Source: Brevundimonas sp. UBA6550
GTDB lineage: Bacteria > Pseudomonadota > Alphaproteobacteria > Caulobacterales > Caulobacteraceae
Assembly: GCF_002434505.1 (NCBI RefSeq)
Contig: NZ_DJKE01000007.1
Location: 1 to 14,780 of the forward strand
Length of the DNA: 14,780 nucleotides
Reading direction: 5' to 3'
Under the pieces are notes generated by a model, which searched no databases, had not been told where the DNA came from, and was given only the letters and a program-made list of their open reading frames with translations. A program made the translations under genes and the position numbers. Numbering within the stretch: the stretch's first letter is position 1; each line of letters begins with the position of its first letter. Below, in pieces: positions 7,310 through 13,616 of the stretch.

Positions 7310-7807
7310 ATGACGACGATCCTGACCAAGACCCTGCTGGGCGCCGCCCTGATCCTGGCGCCCGCGCCGGCCCTGGCCCAGGCGGCCGCGGCCTCGGTGC
7401 CGAACGCCTTCGACCGCCCCGCCCAGACGCAGTCCCAGCCGCAGGCGGCCCCGACGCGCCCGGCGCCGGCCGGCCCCCCTGCGACTTCGGCGGCGACGCC
7501 GGCCGCAGCGCCGGACATCGCCCGGGCCGAAGAGGCGCTGCGCGGCGTGATCGCCGACGTTCAGGGCGGCGGCTTCGACTATTCCGACTTCACCCCCAAT
7601 CTGGCGGCCCAGATTCGCCAGCAGGCCGAACAGGTCGGGTCGCTGATCAAGGGCTTCGGCGCGGTGAAGACCGTCGAATACAAGCGTCAGGAAGGCGAGG
7701 CCCAGCTTTTCAAGGTCACGTTCGACAACCAGGCGACCGAATGGATGATCGGCTTCGACGCCGAGGACAAGATCGCCGCCCTGCTGTTCCGCCCGGCGGA
7801 AAGCTGA
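7310..7807 (+). CDS. Small exported protein of unknown function
   Basis: A 165-residue protein I do not recognise by name. It begins with a signal peptide (residues 1-23, hydrophobic core LLGAALILAPAPALA, AxA-type cleavage site). Next comes a low-complexity Pro/Ala/Gln linker at about 28-68. A compact domain follows at 70-162, with FTPNLAAQIRQQAEQV, KTVEYKRQEGEAQLFKVTF and EWMIGFDAEDKIAALLFRP. The helix-then-strands order resembles small DUF3887/NTF2-like periplasmic domains; this is inference from pattern only. GGAG lies eight bases before ATG 7310, and only 14 bases separate it from ubiB, so it is likely the last gene of that transcript. It converges on the lipoprotein gene with just four bases between stop codons. 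Confidence 0.8.
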   Translation: MTTILTKTLLGAALILAPAPALAQAAAASVPNAFDRPAQTQSQPQAAPTRPAPAGPPATSAATPAAAPDIARAEEALRGVIADVQGGGFDYSDFTPNLAAQIRQQAEQVGSLIKGFGAVKTVEYKRQEGEAQLFKVTFDNQATEWMIGFDAEDKIAALLFRPAES

Positions 7808-7811
7808 TCCC

Positions 7812-8423
7812 TCAGGCCTCCGTCGCGGGCGGCGCGTCGTCGTCCGGGATGGGGCCGGTCTGGTGGTACAGACGCGCCGCCGCATAGCAGGGCGCCACGG
7901 TGCAGGTCTTCATGATCACCCGCGCGGTATAGGTTCCATCGGCGGCCGGCCGGATGTTTATGACGGGCGCCGAGTCCGGCAGGGTGTCGCGTTCGACGAT
8001 CTTGCCCGCCGGATCGACCAGTTCCATGTCCAGGTCCGAGCATTCGGCATCGCATTCGGCGATGATGCGATAGGTCTCGCCGCGTTTGAGGGGCACGGAC
8101 CAGGGGTGAACCTGGGTGGGCTGGAGGGCGACCACGATGTCCTGCACGCCCGGCATGGGCGAGAAGCCCTTGGCCAGTTCCTTGGCGGCGTCATCCAGAT
8201 AGTTGCGGGCCACGTCCTCGATCTGCCGCCGATCCTTTTCCGAAAGCGAGACCTGGGGCGTGGCGGCGATGACGGCCTTGTCCTGCTCGGACTGGGCCGG
8301 CGCAGGCGCCGGAGCCGCCGGGGCGGGCTCGGCGTCGTCCTTCTTGCGGATTTCGTACTGGCCGCAGGCGCCGAGCGTCCCGGCAACCGCCAGCCCCATC
8401 GTCATCGCCCGAAATCGCTGCAT
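7812..8423 (-). CDS. Putative lipoprotein with a PPC-like beta domain
   Basis: 203 residues. The N-terminus is a lipoprotein signal with lipobox LGAC (Cys20). An Ala/Pro-rich spacer at about 31-45 probably spans away from the membrane, followed by a helical stretch (SEKDRRQIEDVARNYLDDAAKEL). Residues about 100-190 look like a beta-sandwich: VPLKRGETYRIIAECDAECSD, then DLDMELVDPAGKIVERDTLP, then ADGTYTARVIM. This resembles bacterial pre-peptidase C-terminal (PPC-like) domains; that match is by eye. Two Cys pairs (CDAEC and CTVAPC) could form disulfides in the periplasm. Start ATG 8423 has GGAAGAGG upstream; longer frames would enter arfB. It follows arfB by 65 bases. Specific function unknown. 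Confidence 0.82.
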   Translation of the reverse strand: MQRFRAMTMGLAVAGTLGACGQYEIRKKDDAEPAPAAPAPAPAQSEQDKAVIAATPQVSLSEKDRRQIEDVARNYLDDAAKELAKGFSPMPGVQDIVVALQPTQVHPWSVPLKRGETYRIIAECDAECSDLDMELVDPAGKIVERDTLPDSAPVINIRPAADGTYTARVIMKTCTVAPCYAAARLYHQTGPIPDDDAPPATEA

Positions 8424-8488
8424 CCGCGCCTCTTCCAACCGTTGCCGTAAGGGGTGAACGATAACGCACCGAAGATGTTCCGCGCGCG

Positions 8489-8896
8489 TCAGTCGTCGTG
8501 GCGGGGCCTTCCCCGGCCGGACTTGATGGCGCTGCGGCTGGTCTTGGCCTTCAGCCGTCGCTCCTTGGACGCCTTGGTGGGGCGGGTCGGCACGCGAAAG
8601 ACAGGTCGGACCGAGGCGGCGTCCACCATCTCCTGAAGCCGGGCCATGGCGTCGGCGCGGTTGCGCTCCTGGGTGCGGAACCGCACGGCGTTGATCAGGA
8701 TCACGCCTTCCTGCGTCAGACGGCTGCCCGCCAGCTTCATCAGCCGCGTCTTGACCGGCTCGGTCAGGGAGGGCGAGTTTCTGACGTCGAACCGCATCTG
8801 GACGGCGGTGGCCACCTTGTTGACGTTCTGCCCGCCCGGCCCGCCGGCGCGGTAGAAGTGAAACGCCAACTCGTCCTCGGGGATGACGGTGGTCAT
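8489..8896 (-). CDS. arfB: Alternative ribosome-rescue peptidyl-tRNA hydrolase ArfB (YaeJ family)
   Basis: A 135-residue release-factor-like hydrolase that frees peptidyl-tRNA from ribosomes stalled without a stop codon. The catalytic GGQ is at 21-23 within RAGGPGGQNVNKV, the class I release-factor domain 3 motif. The protein has no codon-recognition domain and ends in a basic tail (from about 107: RPTKASKERRLKAKTSR and onward), which in ArfB enters the empty mRNA channel. Length is typical. ATG 8894-8896 overlaps the TGA of the upstream DUF188 gene (ATGA), so the two are translationally coupled. Confidence 0.95.
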   Translation of the reverse strand: MTTVIPEDELAFHFYRAGGPGGQNVNKVATAVQMRFDVRNSPSLTEPVKTRLMKLAGSRLTQEGVILINAVRFRTQERNRADAMARLQEMVDAASVRPVFRVPTRPTKASKERRLKAKTSRSAIKSGRGRPRHDD

Positions 8897-9351
8897 CGGG
8901 CGGCCTTGCCCGCCTTGACCACGGCCTGTTCCAGCGCCTGAAGGAACCGCGAACGGTCGGCGGCCGAGAACGGCGGCGGGCCGGACGTCGCCACGCCCAT
9001 CGACCGCAGATGCTCGCCCACCATCCGCCCGGCCAGGGCCGATCCAATGGAATCCGGCGTGAAGGGCTGGCCGTTGGATTTCAGCGCCTGGGCGCCCGAC
9101 TTCAGGCAACGGTCGGCCAAGGGGATGTCGGCGGTGATCACCACGTCGCCCACGGTCGCCCGTTCGGCGATCCAGTCGTCTGCGATGTCGGGCCCGGCGT
9201 CCACCACCACCTGTTCGATCAGCGCCTCGCGCGGGACCTGCATCCAGGTGTTGGAGACGACATAGGTCTTCAGCCCGTAGCGGCGGGCGACGCGATAGAC
9301 CTCCTCCTTTACGGGGCAGGCGTCGGCGTCGATGTAGAGAACCGTAGGCAT
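8893..9351 (-). CDS. YaiI/YqxD family (DUF188) protein, predicted PIN-like NYN-type domain
   Basis: A 152-residue conserved protein. The family signature YIDADACPVKEEVYRVARRY opens the protein, and conserved acidic patches follow: VDAGPDIADDWIAE at 50-63 and GDVVITADIPLADRC at 68-82. The acidic residues and fold class suggest a PIN-like nuclease-type site, known for the family only by prediction. Length matches YaiI. ATG 9351 has a weak AGGT upstream. It begins a short unit with arfB, overlapping it by four bases; the pairing with a ribosome-rescue factor fits an RNA-related job but does not prove one. Confidence 0.92.
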   Translation of the reverse strand: MPTVLYIDADACPVKEEVYRVARRYGLKTYVVSNTWMQVPREALIEQVVVDAGPDIADDWIAERATVGDVVITADIPLADRCLKSGAQALKSNGQPFTPDSIGSALAGRMVGEHLRSMGVATSGPPPFSAADRSRFLQALEQAVVKAGKAAR

Positions 9352-9381
9352 GGGCGTGACCTAGCGCGGACGCGGCGAATG

Positions 9382-9413
9382 AAAAAGGGCGGGACCGTGC
9401 GGCCCCGCCCTTT
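9382..9413 (-). terminator. Rho-independent terminator
   Basis: AAAGGGCGGG (9384-9393) pairs perfectly with CCCGCCCTTT (9404-9413), with further pairing CCG/CGG inside the loop. On the minus strand the stem is followed by TTTTTC, so it should end the leftward transcript of the gene at 9441-9812 and insulate the DUF188-arfB unit. It is nearly symmetric but has fewer U residues in the rightward direction. Confidence 0.85.
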
Positions 9414-9440
9414 CCGTCTCTCATCAAAGAAGACGCACAG

Positions 9441-9812
9441 TCATTTGTGGCCTGCAATATAAGCGGCTGATAGTTCCTCCATCGTAGGAGGCACAATGTC
9501 GAACCAGTTGCATCCGAAGACGGCTTCGCGTCCTGCATGAAGGTCTGTCGAAGTACTAAACCCCTCGCCTGGCAAGCCGGTGGTTTGGTTGACGATCAGA
9601 GTGGTCAACGCGGGGTGTCGTTCTTGGTCACACCAATGCTTGATGTGGTCGAGAATGCCAGCAAACACGCCGGCGCCTTCATACTCCAGTATTTTTGCCA
9701 CCTGACCATAGGTCATGGTCTGTCGGTTGTAAGCGAGTCCAATGAGAACTTGATACACCTGAAGGGCGCGAGCTGGCCTTGTTCTGATTTCACTGAAGAG
9801 CTTGGCGTTCAT
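9441..9812 (-). CDS. Small conserved-looking protein, possibly alkyltransferase-like (MGMT/ATL) fold
   Basis: 123 residues; I do not recognise a named family with certainty. The middle (YQVLIGLAYNRQTMTYGQVA, then KILEYEGAGVF, then LTTLIVNQTTGLPGEGF) has the layout of the winged-helix domain of O6-alkylguanine transferases and ATL proteins: a helix, TYGQVA, a second helix with small residues, then a strand and a GLPG-like turn. The catalytic PCHR motif is absent, so alkyl transfer is not expected. The gene is less GC-rich than its neighbours: 33, 33 and 32 G/C in three 60-base rows inside it, against 42 of 60 just upstream. ATG 9812 has GAGGG upstream that overlaps the stop of the amidohydrolase-like gene, eight bases away, so it is read from the same transcript. 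The terminator at 9384-9413 follows it. Confidence 0.75.
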   Translation of the reverse strand: MNAKLFSEIRTRPARALQVYQVLIGLAYNRQTMTYGQVAKILEYEGAGVFAGILDHIKHWCDQERHPALTTLIVNQTTGLPGEGFSTSTDLHAGREAVFGCNWFDIVPPTMEELSAAYIAGHK

Positions 9813-9820
9813 GTTGGCCC

Positions 9821-11176
9821 TCAGTTCCGATAGGCCGGCGGCATCGGCGTCTGCTGGCGATAGCGGTCGCGCAGCATCAGCGGGCGGCTGGTCAGCGGCT
9901 GTTCGACGCCGTTGACGAAGATGGCCGAGGGCTGGCTCAGCGGCTCCAGCGGATCGCCGGACCAGACCACAACGTCGCCGGCGGCGCCCGGCGCGATCTG
10001 GCCGAACTGTCCCGCCATGCCGAAGATCCTGGCGGGATTGACCGTCAAGGCCGCGATGGCGGCCTGGTAGGGCAGGCCGTGCGACACCGCATTGCCGGCG
10101 TTGTAGCGGGCGTCGCGCGCGCGGTGGGTCGAGCCTTCGTTGCCCTTGATGGCGATCAGCACGCCGGCCGCGTTCAGGGCCGCCGCATTCTCCATCCGCG
10201 CCGCCCGCATCTCGAAGTCGGAGGGCAGGTTGTCGATGGGGTTCAGCAGCACCGGCACGCCGGCCGAGGCGATGTCGCCCGCCACCAGCCAGCCTTCCTC
10301 GGCGCCGTCCAGGATCAGCCTGATCCCTTCCTCGCGCGCCAGACGCAGCACCTGCTGGATGTCCGACGCCCGGTGGACGGTGACGATCAGCGGCAGGGTC
10401 CCGTTGGCGACCGGGATCAGGGCCTCCAGGTCCGCGCGCGACAGGCTGAGATTGCGCAGGGCCGCCCGGTCGTAGGCGGCCTTGTTGCGGGCATAGAGCC
10501 GAACCTCGGCCATCGTCTCCTTGAACAGGACGAACTGGGCCCCGCGCGCCCCGCCGGCGACCGCCGCCCCCGCCTCGCCGAACGGGGCGACCATGGCCAC
10601 GCGCGGCTTGACCAGGATGTCGGACCCGCCGCCGGCCAGATTGGGACCCAGGTTGATGATGGCGGCCTGGCCGGCGAACAGGCCGGGCGTCTGATAGCCG
10701 CCGTCGCCGGCGCCGGCCGTCTCGTCCTCATGCACATGACCGCCCGACGAGCCGGGATGCTGGGGCACGACGACGGCGCGGGTGATGCCGCCCAGCCGCG
10801 CGACCGGCAGGGTGAAGGACCAGGGGTCCAGCCCATAGGAGATGTCGAAGGCGGCGCTGAGCGTATTGGCGCTGTTTCTCAGTTCGTTGGTGCCGCGCAC
10901 AGACCCGACCTCTGTGCCCGCAAGGCCCGAATCCACAGCCACGAAGCCAGGGGCTACGGTCTTGCCGGCCGCGTCGATGACGCGCGCGCCCGATGGGGCG
11001 GCGCCGGTTCCGACCGAGACGATCTTGCCGTCGCGCAGCACGACCGTGCCGCTTTCGATCACCGAGGTTCCGGTCAGGATGCGGCCGCCGACGATGGCTA
11101 CGGTCTCCTGGGCCAAGGCGGGCGCGGCGAGCGCAAGCGCCGCTGCGGCGCCGGCGAGAATGGACGAGAGACGCAT
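9821..11176 (-). CDS. Exported amidohydrolase-family protein lacking the HxH metal motif (probable pseudoenzyme)
   Basis: 451 residues, with a signal peptide (1-22, ending ALAPALAQ-like AxA). The fold follows the amidohydrolase pattern: the N-terminal beta sandwich AIVGGRILTGTSVIESGTVV, VAPGF at 75-79, and the C-terminal strands AAGDVVVWSGDPLEPLSQPS. At the place where active members have HxH, it reads AVDSGLAG (80-87), so both His are gone. The late HSDD-type Asp region instead reads IKGNEGSTHRARDARYNAG. His268 (IVTVHRASD) remains. A two-metal hydrolase reaction is therefore unlikely. Start ATG 11174-11176, with AAGGAG upstream, overlapping the TGA of the preceding amidohydrolase by one base (TGATG). 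Likely a periplasmic partner of that protein. Confidence 0.87.
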   Translation of the reverse strand: MRLSSILAGAAAALALAAPALAQETVAIVGGRILTGTSVIESGTVVLRDGKIVSVGTGAAPSGARVIDAAGKTVAPGFVAVDSGLAGTEVGSVRGTNELRNSANTLSAAFDISYGLDPWSFTLPVARLGGITRAVVVPQHPGSSGGHVHEDETAGAGDGGYQTPGLFAGQAAIINLGPNLAGGGSDILVKPRVAMVAPFGEAGAAVAGGARGAQFVLFKETMAEVRLYARNKAAYDRAALRNLSLSRADLEALIPVANGTLPLIVTVHRASDIQQVLRLAREEGIRLILDGAEEGWLVAGDIASAGVPVLLNPIDNLPSDFEMRAARMENAAALNAAGVLIAIKGNEGSTHRARDARYNAGNAVSHGLPYQAAIAALTVNPARIFGMAGQFGQIAPGAAGDVVVWSGDPLEPLSQPSAIFVNGVEQPLTSRPLMLRDRYRQQTPMPPAYRN

Positions 11177-12657
11177 CAGCGGGCTCCTTCCCGGACGTTG
11201 GCGGCGGTCAGACCATAGCCGGGCTGGCCCAGTTCGAAGTCGCTGGTCGGCTGATAGGCGGGGTTGGAACGGTCGAAGGCCAGGGCGCCGTCGATGAAGA
11301 CCTGATCGGCGCGGGCGTAGATGGAAAACGGATCGGCGCTCCAGATCACCACATCGGCCCGCAGGCCCGGCGTCAGCGATCCGGTCTGGTCGGCGATGCC
11401 GATGGCCTTGGCGGCGTTGGAGGTGAACCAGCCGATGGCGTGTTCTTCCGAAATGTTCAGCCCGGCGCGGCGACCGGCCGACAGGGCGGCGGCGGCCTCC
11501 TGGTTCAGGCGCTGGGTCAGAAGGGCGTCGTCGGAGTGGATGACGGCGCACGATCCGGGTTGCGCGTCGACCAGGGCGGCGTTCTCCTCGATGGCGTCCA
11601 GCGCCTCCATCTTGAAGCCCCACCAGCCGGTCCACATGGCCGCGCATATGCCGTTCTGGGCCAGTTGCGGCGCCAGTTTGTAGGCCTCGGTGGCGTGGTG
11701 GAAGGTCGAGATGCGGTAGCCGAACTCCCTGGCCATATCCATCATCAGCGCCATCTCGTCGGCGCGGTAGCAGTGGTTCTGGATCAGGATCGAGCCGTCC
11801 AGAACGCCCGCCAGCGTCTCGTTCTGCAGATTGCGGGTCGGGGCCGTTCCCTCGCCGGTCTCATGCCACTTGTCCCACTTGGCCTTGTATTCGCGCGCGG
11901 CGATGAAGGCGGCGCGATAGCCGGCCATATTGCCCATGCCGGTCGCCGGGCTCTGGTTCCTGCCGCCATAGACGCGCGAGGGGTTCTCGCCGCAGGCCAT
12001 CTTGACCGTATAGGGGGCGGCCGGGAACTTCATGCCCTGCATGGTGATCGAGGGCACGTTGCGGATGGTCACGCCGCGCCCGCCGAACAGATTGGCCGAT
12101 CCGGGCAGGATGTGCATGGTCGTCACGCCGCCCGCCCGGGCGGTGTTGAAGCCGGGGTCCTGGGGCCAGAGCGAGTGTTCGGCCCAGACCTGGGCGGTGT
12201 TCGGATTGGTCGCCTCGTTGCCGTCGCTCATGCCCGAGACGCCGGGCGACGGATAGACGCCGAGGTGGCTGTGCACGTCGATGACGCCGGGGGTGACGTA
12301 GCGGCCGCGCGCGTCCACCACCTTGTAGCCGGCGGGGACCGGGGTCGAGGCGTCGCCGACGGCGGCGATCCTGCCGTCCGTGACCACGACCACGCCGTTG
12401 TCGATCTTGCGGTCCGTGCCGGTCAGCACGGTGGCGCCGACCACGGCGAAATTCTCGCGCGGCAGAGGCCGATAGGTCGAGGGATAGGGGTCCAGCGTCG
12501 TCGCCGGATCGAGGCCCGCATCCAGGGTGCGATCCCGCGCAGGCTTGGCCGCCGCGTTCTGGTCCGACGGCTGGCCGGTGGTCGCGCAGGCCGACAACCC
12601 CAGCACCGCGCACATTATGGCCGCGAGGCTGACGCCCCGCAGATGATGTCCGATCAT
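11176..12657 (-). CDS. Amidohydrolase-family lipoprotein with intact metal site
   Basis: 493 residues. A lipoprotein signal ends at lipobox LSAC (Cys24). The amidohydrolase sandwich follows (AVVGATVLTGTDRKIDNGVV, ARGRYVTPGVIDVHSH). Candidate metal ligands: His129 and His131 (DVHSH), Lys219 in VKMACGENP as a possible carbamylated Lys, His295, His320 or 321 (STFHHATEA), and Asp376 in AVIHSDD. The C-terminus ends with LRADVVIWSADPFSIYARADQ, typical of imidazolonepropionase- or dipeptidase-like members. It should hydrolyse a C-N bond, perhaps in a peptide or cyclic amide, at the cell envelope; the substrate is unknown. ATG 12657 has AAAAGGGG upstream; a longer frame upstream is only the mirror of trmB. 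It is first in an operon with the amidohydrolase-like gene. Confidence 0.9.
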   Translation of the reverse strand: MIGHHLRGVSLAAIMCAVLGLSACATTGQPSDQNAAAKPARDRTLDAGLDPATTLDPYPSTYRPLPRENFAVVGATVLTGTDRKIDNGVVVVTDGRIAAVGDASTPVPAGYKVVDARGRYVTPGVIDVHSHLGVYPSPGVSGMSDGNEATNPNTAQVWAEHSLWPQDPGFNTARAGGVTTMHILPGSANLFGGRGVTIRNVPSITMQGMKFPAAPYTVKMACGENPSRVYGGRNQSPATGMGNMAGYRAAFIAAREYKAKWDKWHETGEGTAPTRNLQNETLAGVLDGSILIQNHCYRADEMALMMDMAREFGYRISTFHHATEAYKLAPQLAQNGICAAMWTGWWGFKMEALDAIEENAALVDAQPGSCAVIHSDDALLTQRLNQEAAAALSAGRRAGLNISEEHAIGWFTSNAAKAIGIADQTGSLTPGLRADVVIWSADPFSIYARADQVFIDGALAFDRSNPAYQPTSDFELGQPGYGLTAANVREGAR

Positions 12658-12706
12658 CGTTTCCCCTTTTCCCGATGACGCGACAGCCCGACGCGCCTTG
12701 CGACCG

Positions 12707-12737
12707 TCATAGAAGGGTGTTCGGTCCGCACCGTCAA
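12707..12737 (-). promoter_or_regulatory. Candidate promoter for the amidohydrolase operon
   Basis: On the minus strand TTGACG (12732-12737) is followed after 19 bases by TATGAC (12707-12712). Transcription would start near 12700, giving a leader of about 43 bases with the AAAAGGGG ribosome site. The spacing is at the long end of the usual range. No comparable promoter for the divergent trmB stands out. Confidence 0.35.
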
Positions 12738-12804
12738 AAGGTTTTCCGCCTTCGCCGGACGGCCCGCCTAGACGCTTGGCGGCGCGACCGCTAACGGCAG
12801 GCGC

Positions 12805-13521
12805 ATGAGCGCCGACCTGCCCCCCGAAGACGGAAACCCGCATCTGGACCGCCCGCTGCGGTCGTTCGGCCGCATCAAGGCCCGCCCGATCAAGCCGCGT
12901 CAGGCGGCGCTGATGGACACCCTGCTGCCCGCCATCGCCGTGCCCGATCCCAAGGCCGGGCCGCTGGACCCCAGGGCGATGATGCCCGAGGCGGCCGAGG
13001 TCTGGCTGGAGATCGGTTTCGGCGGCGGCGAGCATATGGCGGCCCAGGCGGCGAGGCGGCCCGACGCCTTGGTGATCGGTTGCGAACCCTTCCTGAACGG
13101 CGTGGCCTCGGCCCTGCGCCATGTCGAGGACGGCGATCTGAAGAATGTCCGCATCCACGCCGACGATGCGCGCGACGTGGTGGACGCCCTGCCGGACGCC
13201 TCGGTCGATCGGGTGCTGATCCTGTTTCCCGACCCCTGGCACAAGGCGCGCCACAACAAGCGCCGTCTGCTGCAGGACGAGACGGCCCAGGCCTTCGCCC
13301 GCATCCTGAAGCCCGGCGGGACCCTGCGTTTCGTCACCGACTGGCTGGATTACGCCGAATGGGCGCTTGAGCGGTTGGAACGCACGCCCGGCCTGGATCG
13401 GATCGGCCCGGCCGACCAGGACTGGTTCGTCCCGCCCACGGATCACGTCGTGACCCGCTATGAAGAGAAACGCCTGGGCGACACTCGACCGATCTTCTTG
13501 GAGTATCGCCGGGTCGGTTGA
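12805..13521 (+). CDS. trmB: tRNA (guanine-N7-)-methyltransferase
   Basis: SAM-dependent enzyme, 238 residues, that forms 7-methylguanosine at position 46 in the variable loop of many tRNAs. Motifs: the SAM loop EIGFGGGEH at 69-77, GCEPF at 92-96, the TrmB-specific FPDPWHKARHNKRR at 141-154, FVTDW at 176-180, and the C-terminal TRYEEKRL at 217-224. Length and motif order are normal. ATG 12805 is preceded only by a weak AGG. It stands alone, divergent from the amidohydrolase operon, with the chemoreceptor gene 95 bases downstream. Confidence 0.96.
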   Translation: MSADLPPEDGNPHLDRPLRSFGRIKARPIKPRQAALMDTLLPAIAVPDPKAGPLDPRAMMPEAAEVWLEIGFGGGEHMAAQAARRPDALVIGCEPFLNGVASALRHVEDGDLKNVRIHADDARDVVDALPDASVDRVLILFPDPWHKARHNKRRLLQDETAQAFARILKPGGTLRFVTDWLDYAEWALERLERTPGLDRIGPADQDWFVPPTDHVVTRYEEKRLGDTRPIFLEYRRVG

Positions 13522-13556
13522 CCTCGCGGCATACGCAATCCTACGCAGCGCCGTCT

Positions 13557-13586
13557 TTGACTGGCCTTTAACTCCCTTCGTTATCC
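13557..13586 (+). promoter_or_regulatory. Candidate promoter for the chemoreceptor gene
   Basis: TTGACT (13557-13562) and TTATCC (13581-13586) separated by 18 bases, in the less GC-rich gap between trmB and the chemoreceptor gene. A start near 13593 leaves a leader of about 24 bases carrying GGGGCGG. The -10 match is poor, so this is tentative. I see no intrinsic terminator for trmB in the gap. Confidence 0.3.
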
Positions 13587-13616
13587 AGCGGCGATGCAAA
13601 TCGAAGTGGGGCGGAC

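Noticed and set aside
8424..9047. Extension of the lipoprotein frame upstream to 9047
   Set aside because: It would overlap arfB in another frame; ATG 8423 has a ribosome site and starts the lipobox signal.
10993..12678. Plus-strand open frame of 561 codons
   Set aside because: Antisense to the two amidohydrolase-family genes; Gly/Arg/Val/His-rich with no recognisable domain.
12658..13599. Extension of the amidohydrolase reading frame upstream to 13599
   Set aside because: The extension is antisense to trmB. The ATG at 12657 has a good ribosome site and starts a clean lipoprotein signal.
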